Positions 33,260 through 44,691 are shown, numbered from the stretch's first letter. The stretch is 64,000 nt of DNA from Notholithocarpus densiflorus (GCA_030021035.2 JARYZH020000095.1:1302001-1366000); one strand, 5' to 3'. The notes: generated by a model from the sequence alone, not told the origin. Program-made: numbers and translations.

Positions 33260-35115
33260 CTACTTTATATAGAAAGAATTAAAGCAGAGGACAAATAGAA
33301 AAGACAATTTAGTCTTAGGCTCCTTTCTCACCCACACAGCACGAGTCTTTGGCCGTGAAGATGAAAAGGCACGTGTCCTAGTATGTCTACTAAAGGATAT
33401 AGAAGAATTAGAATTCTCCTAAAATTGAGTTAAAAAGCTCAAGGCTTTTAATAACTCTCCAAACAAAGGTGTAGGTCCTTGAGAGGAAACCTGTGACCGT
33501 TTGGACACTTGCTTTTGAGGATACAATTTAAACCAATTAGGACAAATGTGTCCAGAAACACCACAATGGTGACAAACATGAGGTCTAACAAAGGATTTAG
33601 AATTAGCCAGATCAGTTTTGGATTTCATACCTTTATTACCTTTCTCAGATTGTGGCACAAAGACAGTCCTTGATCCAGAAGCCATGGAAGAGGAGGGGCT
33701 GGAGGAAACAGCATATCCTAAGCCAGTATTATCAGAACTAGGCTTTTAAGCACTCAATACCTCATCAAGCTTTGCACTAGACATCCTCTTTATTTGAGTT
33801 CTAGCTTGACTAAGCTCAACTTCAAGATTCTTGACCTTCTCTTCTAATGAGGTGTTCTCCATAACAAGAGTCTCAACTAACCTTGTAGTCTCATCTAGTT
33901 TGACTAACAAATCAGCTTTTTCAGTTTTTACCTCATTAAGCTCTTTTCTACAAAGATGAGAAGTCTTATCAGATTTTATAAATTCAGTGCATAGCTTATC
34001 ATAGGCTTCCTGAAGAGTCATCTTCTTGGATACTTCGTCATCAGAAGAATCCTCACTGTCACTAGCACTTTCCACAATCACCTTATCGGTTGAGGCAACA
34101 AAGGTCATAACGTGACTACATTCACCCATATACTCATCAGAAGAGTCATTCTCAGTATCACTCCAAGTAGCAACCAACCTTTTATCTTTGGACTCCTTTG
34201 TCTTTTCCTTTATGAGGTAGTTTGGGCACTCTATCCTCATATGACCAAAACCTTTGCACTCATGGCATTGGATGAGGGGTTTTTCATTCTTGCCCTTCCT
34301 ACAGGATTTAGATTTCCTAGAAGGTTTGCCCCTATCCTTTTTCCTAAACTGAAGAAGCTTGATAATCTCATCAGTTATGAAAGTTAGATCCTCATCCTCA
34401 TTATCATCTTCATCTTCATCTTCACTTTCAGAGTCCTTAATCTCTTCCTCTATACCCTTAAGAGCCAAGTTTTACTCTTTCCACCTTTTCCCATTGAGCC
34501 TAATCCCATCTCATAGGTTTGAAGGTTCCCTACAAGCTCAGTTAAAGGAATTTGATCAATGTCCTTTGCTTCTTCAATGGCAGTGATCTTGACATGGAAT
34601 CTTTCAGGTAAGGACCTAAGGATTTTTCTAACAATTTTGGATTCTGCAATACATTCTCCAAGATTGAAAGCAGAATTCACAATATCCTTGAGTTTAGCAT
34701 AGAACTCATCAAAGGTCTCATCCTTCTCCATCCTTATTTCTTCAAAACTACTAGTGAGTTGTTGAAGCTTCACAGTCTTTACTGCCTTGATACCTTCATA
34801 GGTGGTCTCAAGAATGGTCCATGCTTCCTTAGCAACTTCTGTGGATGATATTTTCTTGAATTCCTCATTGGTCACCCCAAAAAACAAAGCATTCAAGGCC
34901 CTACTATTGAAATTTGCCGCTATGATTGTTGCATCATCCCAATCCACCGGTGCTTCCTTTGGTTTAATCCAACCAACTTCAACAGCTTGCCATACCTGTT
35001 CACCTAGAGCCTGCAAAAAAACTTTCATACGAACTTTCCAGTATGCATAATTAGTTCCATCAAATAAAGGAGGAATTAAAAGAGATTTTCCACGATCCAT
35101 GACAACGGGGTTCAA
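33260..35115 (-). pseudogene. Copia-type gag (copy A), nearly full length
   Basis: Starts MNPVVMDRGKSLLIPPLFDG, then the capsid-like UBN2/DUF4219 region: NYAYWKVRMKVFLQ, TNEEFKKISSTEVAKEAW, FDEFYAKLKDIVNSAFNLGE and RKILRSLPERF. A stop with a frame change follows at 34450-34468. Next come an extremely acidic stretch, the first knuckle CHECKGFGHMRIEC, a coiled-coil-like segment (KEL..VKTEKADLLVKLDETTRL), a stop at 33746, and a second knuckle in which the last Cys is replaced by Trp (CHHCGVSGHICPNW). No protease, integrase or RT follows. The primer site at 35155-35166 lies just upstream. Confidence 0.85.
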
Positions 35116-35154
35116 GGATCACACTCAGGAAATTAATCCAATCAGAGTGTACCC

Positions 35155-35166
35155 GCTCTGATACCA
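35155..35166 (-). other. Primer binding site of copy A
   Basis: Reverse complement TGGTATCAGAGC, two bases after the LTR end; initiator Met tRNA type. Confidence 0.9.
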
Positions 35167-35168
35167 CT

Positions 35169-36235
35169 TGTTGGGAAATTTAGACCCCTGTTGATAGAAT
35201 TAACAAATTTTAAATTCAAGTTGTTAATTAGATTAATTATGAATAAAACTTGTTAAAACAAACAAACATCAATATCATGTCAAAATAATATGTAGCAGAA
35301 AAATAAATAAGACAAGATATGATGACCCAGGAAAACTAATGAAACAAACTAGTTTCACAGTAAAAAACCTGGGGGGAAACCTTCTCGAAAAGCAATCCAC
35401 TATAATGAAAAGAAGTTTTAGGTCTAGTACAAAACCTTTGTCCCTAAACTCTACAATCCCCGTAAATGAACTCACAGCAGAAACCTTCTATCGCTTCAGA
35501 ACCTCTGAACTCTTCAATATATGAATGCCATCCTTTGATGCACGAATCCCAGTACGTGACTAACCAATTGTACGAATCCCAGTACACGACTTCAATCACC
35601 AACTAGAGACGCAGTAGCTTCTTGGTTACAAAACCCTAAGGCGTAAAGACGCAGTAGCTTCTTTCAAAGAGAATAAGGCATCAGTCACCTTTTGCATATG
35701 TTCTCCTTGTATTCTCTTTTGTGACGGCCTCTAAAATAAGCCTTATATAGGTCTAGGGTTGTGAGAAAAGAAACCCTACATATACATGTCAGCATGGGCC
35801 GAAAATCAGATCTGGAAATCTGAATTCCCGTAACCTTGATCGATCGAGCAGGTGTCGAGCTTTAAACTTCGACAGATACAACTATCGAGAAGCTATCAAG
35901 GAGTTGTCGAGGAGACAGAAGCTTTCTCGATCGATCCACCAACTATCGAAAGGTGTTGAGATTGCGATAACAATCAATTGAAGAGCTTGATAGATGGCGT
36001 AGCTGTCGAGAGGTGTCGAGCAGCTATCGAGCTTCAAAAACTCAGCACTTCTTCACTTGTTTTTTGGACAGACTTGATGACTTCAACACTTGATCTTGAA
36101 ACACAGTTTCTTGAAGTATTAAACCACATCCTAGATCTACCCAAATACAAGTAAAGTGCATTTTGTCAAAGGATAAGCCAATTACATAAAATAGTGACAT
36201 ATGTTCCTAACAAGTGAAACACATATATCCTAACA
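35169..36235 (-). repeat. 5' LTR of copy A
   Basis: The reverse complement starts TGTTAGGATATATGTG at 36235 and ends TTTCCCAACA at 35169, 1067 bp. The U3 half, with the GTCGAG cluster at 36030-35840 and a TATATAAGG box near 35745, matches copy B. The downstream third (35169-35520) is unrelated to that of copy B, whose LTR ends GGCCTATCA. So the two LTRs differ in their R-U5 part. Confidence 0.88.
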
Positions 36236-36979
36236 AATTTGTAGAGAGTGGGTTGAAAAACTAGGCTCTAATAAGTTGGGTAACGATTATAGTGGATCCA
36301 AATGATAAGAAAGTAAAAGTAGACTGGTTGTATCTAATGAAAATCATCCTTGGCATAGTCCGAGGATATCAGTTCTTGTATATATTTCTTGAGGTTGATT
36401 ACAAGTACAGTTCTTATAGCTACAGAGTTTTTCCCTTAATTCTTCGGTCCCTTTCCTTCAGGGTCTTCTTTCTGTTTTATACTATCTTCCTTCTTTCATC
36501 TCTACCCTCCACGTGTAGGGTAGATTGCTGGTGTTGATCCTTGTCCCATCAGCACCTTCCTTAAGTCTTTGGTAGTAGCTATAAGGCTGAAAATTACTGT
36601 TCAGGAATCACCTCCACATTAATGCGGCCAGTTGGTTAGGTGTAGAGCATTCAATGCGGTGGTAGCATCTTTCTCTTCAGATATTTTAGGACTTCCCTCT
36701 ATCCTGTGCTTCTGTGATGCTTATCTGTATCAATAGAATCTCCTGGAACGTTGCCCTGGATGATAGACCACCCTTTCGGACCTCGGCTTTGATCAGCCGA
36801 GGAGGTATTCGTCCTCGAACCACCCTTATGGACCCTTATGATCAAAACTAACCTCTTCACTTACTAACACAGACTCCCCTAATAATGTTCACCCCTCCTC
36901 GGAATACTTCATGTTCTTGGATTGGGCTCTCGGCCCAATATATATATAGATATATATTACTGGGCCTAACACCCTTACA
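36236..36979 (-). repeat. gypsy-B LTR, partial
   Basis: On the minus strand it begins TGTAAGGGTGTTAGGCCCAG at 36979 and runs to ATTCTCTACAAATT-like sequence at 36236, where the copy A LTR starts. It matches 56960-57307, the gypsy-B 5' LTR. The final 70 bp or so of the LTR are missing. The purine-rich AGAGAGGAGAATTTCGAAGG to its right (about 37003-36984) is a polypurine tract, so this is a 3' LTR. Confidence 0.8.
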
Positions 36980-37079
36980 ATAGCCCTTCGAAATTCTCCT
37001 CTCTGGATCCTCGAGAAGAAAGGAGGAGCCAGAGATATACTTTTAAATGCTTTAAGTGATGCTCATGAGTGTTCATTTG

Positions 37080-37897
37080 AGCATGTCATTATAACAAAGA
37101 TTTTTGCCACTTAGCATGGCCGGTCCTACTTGATACTTAGAGAAATAATAGAACGTATGAACTTGCCTAAGGTATGTGGTCCGAGGAACCAAGCATAACT
37201 AGGGTTTTGTTTAACACTTAAAAAAATAACTTAAAATATCAATTTACCCAAGGTATGTGGTCTGAGGAGCCAGACATGACCAAGGTTCTGTTTGATACTT
37301 AGCAGATGTAAATGGAAGTGTTAATTTACCTAAAGCATGCGGTCTGAGGAGCCAAACATAACTAAGATTTTGTTTAACACTTAGAAAAATAACTTAAAAT
37401 ATCAATTTACCTAAGGTATGTGGTCCGAGGAGCCAGACAGACCAAGGTTCTGTTTGATACTTAGCAGATGTAAATGGAAGTGTTAATTTACTCAAAGCAT
37501 ATGGTCTGAGGAGCCAAACATAACTAAGGTTTTGTTTAACACTTAGAAAAATAACTTAAAATATCAATTTATCCAATGTATGTGGTCCGAGCAGCCAGAC
37601 ATGACCAAGGTTCTATTTGATATTTAGAAAAATGATATGAAGTATTAATTTACCCAAAGTAGATGGTCTGAGGAACCAAACATAACTGAGGTTCTATTTA
37701 ACACTTAGAAAAATAACTTAAGATATCAATTTACCCAAGGTATATAGTCCGAGAAGCCAGGCATGAGCAAGGTTTTGTTTGATATTTAGAAAAATGATAT
37801 GAAGTATTAATTTATCCAAAGTAGGTGGTCCAAGGAGCCAAACATAACTGAGGTTCTGTTTAACACTTAGAAAAATAACTTAAGATATCAATTTACC
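37080..37897 (-). repeat. Tandem array of ~85-bp units (gypsy-B 3' region)
   Basis: About nine units built from 'ggtatgtggtccgaggagccagacatgaccaaggttctg...cacttag...atatcaatttaccca'. Two unit types (one with 'aaaaataacttaaaatatc', one with 'agatgtaaatggaagtgtt') alternate over part of the array, giving a ~170-bp higher-order period. Three more units lie at 51183-51450 just after the gypsy-B integrase. So the array belongs between integrase and 3' LTR of that family. Confidence 0.9.
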
Positions 37898-38893
37898 CAA
37901 ACTACAGACTTAGATGGCTATCTAAGCCTCTAAGACTTGCAAAGTTTGAATCCCTTTGAATCCAAGTGTATTCTACAGTGGTTGTTCTGGGATACCGAGC
38001 GCTGTTTTCTACTTTCTTTGAGTTTCAGACAGTGTTTTCTCAATGATTCTGTTATGATTCCTTATTACTGAATGCCCCTCCAATGTTGGCTGCTTCCCTC
38101 CTTTCATAGTGTCATTCTAGGGTTTGGGGTACCACTGATTCTCCCCCTTGGCTCCCTGGGTACAAGAGCCCCTGTTATACCAGCCATTCTGATGGTTGGT
38201 TCTTTCCCTATTTCTCATAGTTTTCCTCTTTTGGTGCTGTTTCCCTAAAAGCCACTTGCTGACTTTCCATTCCGGGGTGTCCTTGGGGAGCTGACCTTCA
38301 ATCTCTCTTCTTTCAAGGTTTCTTACCTTTTAGACTCAGCTTTTGGCTGTCCTTCCCTTTTTGTTATTTTTCCTAAGTGAGCCGAATCCATCCCTGCCAG
38401 GTTGAAGGCTTTCCTAGCTACTTCCCCTTATGGTTCTTCTTCCTGGGTTCCCCGAGGTACCAGCCTTTTGTTCACGAGTTGTTGCTCTCCAAGCCTTCTG
38501 GTTCTTTGCTGCGTCACTGGGTGCTTGAGAAGGACATATCTACCCTTCGTTTCTTGTGTTTCGTGGCACCCCTTTTGAGTTGTCTTAATCCCACTTCAAC
38601 TATGCTGCGTGTCCCGAGGATCCCGAACCTTTGGAAGCCTCTGGGGATCCCGGCCCAGTCCGTTCCTCTGGACTCTTTCTTTTTATCCTCTGATCTTGGC
38701 GGGCCAGGCCTTTTTCTTTCTTCCCTTTTGTTTCATGGGCTCTAAGGCTTGTCCTTTCATGGATTTTGGGCTTCAAGTCTTTTGGGCTTGCCATACTCTT
38801 TCCTTGTGGTGGGCTCAAACTTTTTAATATTACTTTCCATGGGATTGGCCTATTGTGCTATTTCTTTAGGCCTTGGTGTTATGATTTTTTAGA
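37898..38893 (-). repeat. 5' LTR of element 2, truncated
   Basis: The reverse complement starts TATTGAAGTC at 38893 (TGTTGAGGTC with two changes) and matches the family LTR until about 37898 (ctaagtctgtagt). There it is joined to the gypsy-B tandem array. The last ~350 bp and the primer site are gone. Confidence 0.82.
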
Positions 38894-39094
38894 CTTCAAT
38901 AGAGGGGAAGGAGGGGCTTCGCCGTGGGACACCTGAGGGAAGAACAAGCTAGGGGTGTACTAGGGATCCTGTAAAGGGAAGGCTGGGTGCTCCACAACCT
39001 CCTTCACTTCACCCTGTGCAGACCCAGAAGGGCTTTCACTTTCAGAAAGGCTGGGAGTACGTTCCCTCCTTTTTCGTGAGGAAGAAGAAGTCAT
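38894..39094 (-). pseudogene. N-terminal exon of the element 1 PMD gene
   Basis: Starts MTSSSSRKRRERTPSLSE at 39094 and runs to VSHGEAPPSPLL with one stop. It matches the start of the element 2 PMD gene (MASSSSRKRREHTPSP). It is cut at the edge of element 2's LTR and continues, 20 kb away, at 18584. This is the displaced 5' part of the gene at 14637-18584. Confidence 0.85.
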
Positions 39095-39745
39095 GGAACG
39101 ACAATGCCATAGGAAATAGAAAAGTTAAGGGAGTGAAGGACAGAGAAGAAGGGATAGAGAAACGGAAGCTAGAAGGAAGAAGATAAGTTTGAAAATAAAG
39201 AGGGTGTTTGTTTTGTGTTTTCAAACAACAATTTTCAGTTTTTAAACAATATTACACGTATTTTCACACACTTTTTCACCCACACGTACTTTCACAAATA
39301 TTTTTAAACAACAATTTTCAGTTTTTAAACACATGTACCAAACGGACCCAAAATCTCTGGAAGTGAAAAGATGGTTTGAAGTAACGGCAATAATGGCGTA
39401 GGGACAATTGGAGAAGACGATGTATAGAAAGACGCGCCAGTTGCCAATATTTAATTTTTTATAAGAGAGAGTTATTGGCAGTTATTAATGGAGTTACGGG
39501 GAACGTAAAAAGTGGATGGGGAAGTTTTACTCAGACACTTAACTGCCACGTTCCGTGCAAAGAAGAGAAATTACAAAAGGAAGTGTAACACGTAAAAAAT
39601 CAGGATGTCAAAGGGCAGCATGGGGAAGCAGGATTCCAAGGAAAGGAGAAAGGGGATCTTGAAATCATTTGAAACAGCAAGGAAGGAATTCCCACATAAA
39701 TTAAGAAGTCTTGTCTACTCACGCGTGGGCTGCAGGCAACCCACG
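39095..39745 (-). promoter_or_regulatory. Upstream region of the element 1 PMD gene
   Basis: Matches 19861-20340 in reverse complement, including the GACGCGCCAGTTGCCAA block at about 39431. It is enlarged by an inserted MITE-like segment at about 39202-39350. Its end abuts the polypurine tract and 3' LTR. Confidence 0.55.
39202..39350. mobile_element. Small MITE-like insertion
   Basis: About 150 bp absent from the homologous element 2 region. The ends GGGTGTTTG and CCAAACGGACCC are imperfect inverted repeats of the GGGTCCGTTTGG kind. A 'ttttaaacaacaattttcagtttttaaaca' type block is repeated inside. Target duplication not resolved. Confidence 0.6.
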
Positions 39746-39761
39746 AGCTCGGGGGGCTAAA
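39746..39761 (+). other. Polypurine tract of element 1
   Basis: GAGCTCGGGGGGCTAAA directly before the 3' LTR start TGTTGAGG. Confidence 0.8.
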
Positions 39762-42155
39762 TGTTGAGGTCCAAAAAATCACAATGTTATACCAAAGCCC
39801 AAAACAAAGTAAAGAATTGAAACCTAGGAAAAATAAAGCATTTGGGCTTCCAATAAGAAAGAAGAGAGGTCCAAACTCATTAAGGGTCCATAAGGAGGAA
39901 CCCAAATCCATGAATGGGCAAGTTTCGGGCCCTATAAAATAAAGGAAGGAAAAAAGCCCAGCCTAGCCCTCAAAGGTCAGAAAATCGCTGGGGAGCCCGG
40001 GAAAATAACTGGGCCAGGATACCTGGGGATTCCCAGGAGCCTGGGATCTTCGGGACATGTAGCAAAACCAGGTTGGGATTAAGAAAGCTCAGGGTGGGTA
40101 CCAAGAAACACAAGGAACTAGAATAGATATGTCCCTATCAACCACCCAATGATGCAGAAAGGGGGTCAGAAGGTTTAAGAACCAACAACCCATGAGTATA
40201 GGCCTGGTACCTCGAGGAACCCAAGAAGAAGAACCATAAGGGAATGTGGCTGGGTATCTTTCAGCCTGGTAGGAAGGAATCAGCTCACTTGGGAAAAATG
40301 AAAAAGGGAAAAGCAGCTTAAAGTTGGGTCTGACAAGGTGGAATCTAGAAGCCTTGAAAGAAGAAAGACCAAAGGTTAGCCCACTAGGACACCCCAATAC
40401 GGGAAGGTCAGCTGGGGTCTTTTGAAGAGGAAATCTCAAAAGAAGGAAATAATGAAGAATGAGGAAGGGACCAGCCACCAATGTTGTTGACACAACATTG
40501 GTTCTGGTACCCAGAAGAACAAATAGAGGGAATCAGTGGTACCCCGGAAACCCTAGGATGGCACTATAAAAGGGGAAGCAGCCAACAATGAAAGGCATTC
40601 AGCAACAGTGAATTAGAGTAAAAATCATTGAGAAAACTCTGTCAGAATTCAAAAAAAGAGAGAAAAAGGAAGGAAATACCGTTTGGTATCCTCAAATAGC
40701 CATTAAAGAATACACTTGGATTCAAACAAACTTTGCAAGTCTTAGAGGCTTGAAGAGCCATCTAAGTCTGTAATTTTTGAACTTATTTGGACCTTGTAAC
40801 ACGTCCTAGTGAGCATAGTGTATTACACAATCAAGAAAGTAATAAAATATTTTGCATTATTTAAAGATCCCTAACGCTTTATTTTATGTTCCTTCTTGAT
40901 CAATTTCGTTCCTTTGCTGTTTCTTGCTATTCAATGCATATATTTCTTGTCTATTAGCATGTATGTGTTGTAGGATTCGTGCTCTATGCACCACCTGATT
41001 CGAAATCAGCCTAATTTAGCTGTGGTGAATAGGGATGGCAATTTATATCCGACCCATGGATACCTAGCCCGGCCCGACCCTAATGGGCCAGATTTTACCC
41101 GGTTTGATAAAGAATAGGGTCGGGTATGGGTTTTAAAAAAATAACCCGAACTGAGTCTGAGTCGGGTCCGGGTTTTATTGAAAACCCGGCCCGAACCTGG
41201 ACCCAAACCCAGTTACTCTGAAATTACAAAAAACCCCTTATATATATATATAATTGTAAACCCTAACCTACCCACCTCTCATTTCAGCTCACGCCTCACA
41301 CATGAGCACGCTCAATCTCTCTATCATTCACTCAGTCACCCAAGAGCACGCACAAGAGCACTCTGTCACTCACTCTCAATCTCACAGCTCACACACTCAC
41401 TCTCAATCTCACAACTCACACAATCACTCTCAAGCATTGCTGCGGCGCCGCCCAAGCTCTCTGCCTCTCACCGCCAGTCCCGTCCCCAGCTGTCACCGCC
41501 GGTCTGTTCACTGTTGTCCCGTCCCCACTTAATGCCACCATAAGCCGCTACCGCGAGCCACCATCTGAGGTAGCTCTGTCTCTTTCTCTCACTCAATAGC
41601 CAGCCCCAGGTTGAGCCTCCATGGCTGAACCTAAGCACCCTTCCCTCTATCTCTAGATCTAAAACCCAAGGCCGAAAACCTCAAACTCTTTCTCTCTGAT
41701 CTCCAACTCGGGGCCAAGACTCTCTTCTCTCTCCATTTCTATTTTTATCTTCTTCTTTATATTTATTTTTTGTTTGATCTGAAGTCTCCTCCGTTGGTTT
41801 GGTTATTTCTGGGTTTGAGGATTGAAAAATGGGATTTAAAAAAAAAAAAAAAAAATTGGGTATGGCTGTGGAGATTTGAAAAGAATGGATTTTTGGGATT
41901 GGTTGTTTGGCCATGGGGCCCGATGGGGCGGGTCTGGGCCCCGCAAAAAAATCCGTTTAATAATCGGGCCGAGTCTGGGTCAAGGGTCCAGGCCTGCGGA
42001 TCGGGTTCAGGTATGCAAAAACCCAGCCCGAACCCAGCCCGTTGTCATTCCTAGCGGTGAACCAAGCCCAATCCTTTAAAAAAATAAGTATTGGGCTTAG
42101 GATCCTTGTTTCTACTTGGGCTTGTGTGTTAAAAAAAAAAAAAAAAACCCACACA
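39762..42155 (+). repeat. 3' LTR of element 1 (split by a hAT element)
   Basis: Starts TGTTGAGG and ends AACCCACACA, followed by TCCAT. It has the same sequence order as the 5' LTR, with TATAAAAG at 40565-40572. The hAT insertion at 41030-42053 interrupts it. Without that and the duplicated 8-mer the length is about 1.36 kb. Confidence 0.92.
41030..42053. mobile_element. hAT-type non-autonomous transposon in the 3' LTR
   Basis: Ends TAGGGATGGCAA and TTGTCATTCCTA are near-perfect inverted repeats. The flanks are GTGGTGAA (41022-41029) and GCGGTGAA (42054-42061), an 8-bp duplication with one mismatch; the empty site is seen in the 5' LTR (GCGGTGAACC). An 8-bp duplication with TAGGGATGGCAA ends is typical of hAT. 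Subterminal regions are crowded with GGGTCGGG/CCCGACCC-type repeats, the likely transposase binding sites. The middle has Ser/His/Pro-rich low-complexity frames but no transposase. Confidence 0.9.
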
Positions 42156-42160
42156 TCCAT

Positions 42161-43189
42161 TTTTTATGAGTTGTGCTAAAAATACAACAAAATGTCATAA
42201 TAGTTGAAGTGTCAGCTCACTATAGGTCAAAATAAAATAAAATGAAATAATAAAATATTATATTCAAACCCACCACAACTAAAACTAAGACTGTTATGAA
42301 AGTATTGTAGCTTTTTTTTTTTTTTTTTTTGTCCTTAGACTTTCACTTTTTATTTATTTTTATGATTCAATAATAGGGTGAATGAAGATTTCAACCCTGA
42401 TTCTACATAACTCATAATAATCATGGCTAGTTTTGTGACCATGACTATATTTGGATGTTCCAATAATTATATCACACTTGGTAAGAGTTAAAATGTCATG
42501 ATGCAAAGATTATTGTATTTATCTAAAAAAAATTATATGCTATGCACATACATATTTTTCACCGTTTTCATATTTTTATGCCGAATTTTTGAAACATACT
42601 TTTTAAAAAGATGTCGAATAATATTAAATGCATACCATATTTTACTAATTATGCTGTTTGGTTTGAGTTGTTTATGTGAGAAATTGTACATGCTTTGAGT
42701 TGTTTAACTTAGAATTTGGTATTTTGTGAGTGGTAACTTTTGAACTTTGAACTTTGTTTATATAATTGTAATTTGATACTTTTCCTTTTATTAGTAATTT
42801 AATAATTTGTGTAAAAAAATACTTTTTTTTTTCAATGTTTCTTTAATACATGTTTTGAATTATAATTATGAGTATTTTTTAGTATATTTTTTTAATTAAA
42901 AAGTAGGATCTTACAATACTTATGCCGATCCTACGATCCGATCCCCAAACCCGATCTTAAATATAGAAAATAATAATTTGTTTGTGCATAAAAACATCAG
43001 TACTATTAGCACTCTTGGGTCCTATTTTGCTGTAGAATGGGGCCAATGGGCTTTGTTCCTTTTTTTTTATTTTTTGGGCCACTATTAGCCTGCACACAAA
43101 CATTAAAACCCAAATAGCATTTTATGAAACATAATAATAAGTAAAAAGGGTTAGTGATTATCTTTTGGTGAAAGATAAAGTAAATCCAA

Positions 43190-43220
<31 letters not shown>

Positions 43221-44494
43221 GAGTATTCCTCTTAAATGTTAAGAGTCACTCTAACTTCGACAAACTTGAGAACTATCAAAGGATGTTCAAAGCTGTGAGG
43301 TTTGGGATCTGCCTAAAGTGAACATTCTTCTTCCATCCTTGTAATTAATGAAAATAGTATTTCAAAGGAGAAACTATGGGTAGGTGAGATTAGAGGGAGA
43401 GAGGAACAACCACTTCTTCAGATTTCTCCTCCCCTTCTGAACAAATCGTACCCCCCTAGATTCAATGGTGATGGCTTAGGTTCCTTTTGCAAGCTTAGGT
43501 TGCTAATTGGGCTTCCTAATGGGTATTTGTTCTGCGACATAACCTAGGCTAGCTTCCCCAAGTTTTATTGGACCCATGGCTTCGGATTTTTAGGCTTGGG
43601 CCACTATGGGCATATGCTGAGAACATATCGTGGCAGATTTAGGGTTCTTGATATATTCTGCGGAATTCGTTGTATTTTGCCTTTTGATAATGGGGACTTG
43701 TTAGCCAATGTTTTAGTTTGGGCGTTGTCACTCTCAAAGGCCAACAAATTTGGGCTTCCATTGGGTTTAGGCTCGTTATGGTCTCTTTAAAAAATGGGGT
43801 GGGAACGCATGTAAGATTATGTTTTGTGTAACTAATGCTATTCACTTTAGGTTAAGGAGCAAAGCTACTTTACACCCGTAACACCTTAACCAAAACTCAA
43901 TAACATTTGTAGGCCAACAAAATAATAAAAATAGCTCAATTGATAAAGTTTTTTATCATCGAATAAGAGCTCTGAAATTTGGTTAAATCTCTCTAAACAA
44001 AAAGTAATAAAAAAAGTCTCAATTTAGTGCATGAAAGGTGATTGATAATTCTGACATGAAATTTTCGACTTGTGTTCAGTTCATGCTTTACACCAATTTG
44101 GGCTGACAAATTACATAACCCCATTTCGAATAAGAAAAGAACATTACTGCTTAAGATTTCTGCAAATATTGCCGTAGCTAGGTGCCAAAAACAAAAAATG
44201 TTCTTTAGTTTCATCATTACCGCGCCTGATGATACGCAGCATACACCCAATAAAAAAAAGTTCTCAATATAAGATTTAAATTTTTAGTGTTGAATTTTCT
44301 GTTTGAACAAAACTGTGGATATATATTAGAAGTTAGAACCTAAAGAAAACTTATGGTTATGGCTCATGGGCTTGTTCTCTTTTCCCCGTGCTTTGACTCC
44401 AAATGAGACAACTCAATAAACTACAAGTGAATAATCTCTTGAATTATCTATAATAGGTTAGAGTAATAACTTTCCCCAATTTCACTCCATTAAA
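42161..44494. other. AT-rich host intergenic DNA, no gene seen
   Basis: Contains a poly-T run (42313-42331) and (TA)n at about 43197-43220. Short ORFs show no recognisable domains or splice structure. Confidence 0.5.
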
Positions 44495-44508
44495 AGTGAA
44501 CTTATCAT

Positions 44509-44691
44509 CTTTTTTTATTTTTTTATTTTTTATTTTTTATTTTATAAGATATAAATTCTACTCTACCCAAATCGAAATGTATATATGTGTATGAAGCTCC
44601 CTCCCAGAGATTTAAACCCCGGGCCTTGCCCCTCACTCCACAAGAACTTTGTACTTGTGGAGTGACCATCATGCAAATGATGTATAGTAAT
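44509..44691 (-). mobile_element. tRNA-derived SINE
   Basis: On the minus strand the body contains GGCCCGGGGTTTAAATCTC, a box-B-like motif, then GGGAGGGAGCTTC, GGGTAGAGTAGAATTTATATC and an A-rich tail (TAAAATAAAAAATAAAA). It is flanked by AGTGAACTTATCAT (44495-44508) and AGTGAATTTATCAT (44692-44705), a 14-bp target-site duplication with one mismatch. Tail, internal promoter motif and duplication together support a SINE. Confidence 0.82.

Larger units (their letters stand above)
18585..38893 (-). mobile_element. Element 2: sister gypsy-PMD element nested in element 1's PMD gene, gutted
   Basis: On the minus strand: a truncated 5' LTR (38893 down to 37898), missing gag-pol, then spacer, PMD gene (plus strand), polypurine tract and 3' LTR (19818 down to 18585). 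The element 1 PMD gene is split exactly at its two edges: C-terminal part to the left, N-terminal exon to the right. This proves the nesting. A short GAGGG occurs at both joins and may be the target duplication, but it overlaps the LTR edge. Between 25021 and 37897 the expected pol is replaced by orphan DNA, gag-only copia-like pieces and a gypsy-B fragment. Confidence 0.85.
5706..42155 (+). mobile_element. Element 1: nested Ty3/gypsy retrotransposon carrying an antisense PMD gene
   Basis: The outer element of the nest. Both LTRs begin TGTTGAGG and end ACCCACACA, and both outer flanks carry the 5-bp duplication TCCAT (5701-5705 and 42156-42160). This shows that everything between belongs to one original insertion plus later insertions. 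Order: 5' LTR, primer site, gag, protease, RT, RNase H, integrase, spacer, PMD gene on the opposite strand, PMD upstream region, polypurine tract, 3' LTR. Interruptions are 7963-9166 (single-LTR copia), 18585-38893 (element 2) and 41030-42053 (hAT). Without them element 1 is about 13.9 kb. All its ORFs are broken. Confidence 0.92.

Noticed and set aside
36292..36537. Repeated 81-88 residue ORF at 36292 and 56993
   Set aside because: It lies inside the gypsy-B LTR in both places, so it is LTR sequence rather than a gene.
41178..41543. Ser/His/Pro-rich ORF (121 aa) inside the hAT element
   Set aside because: Low-complexity CTCTCAATCTCACAACTCACAC-like repeats generate it; there is no transposase or other domain.
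43370..43850. Possible gene around 43596-43790
   Set aside because: Moderately GC-rich block with a short ORF, but no recognisable domain, splice pattern or repeat support.
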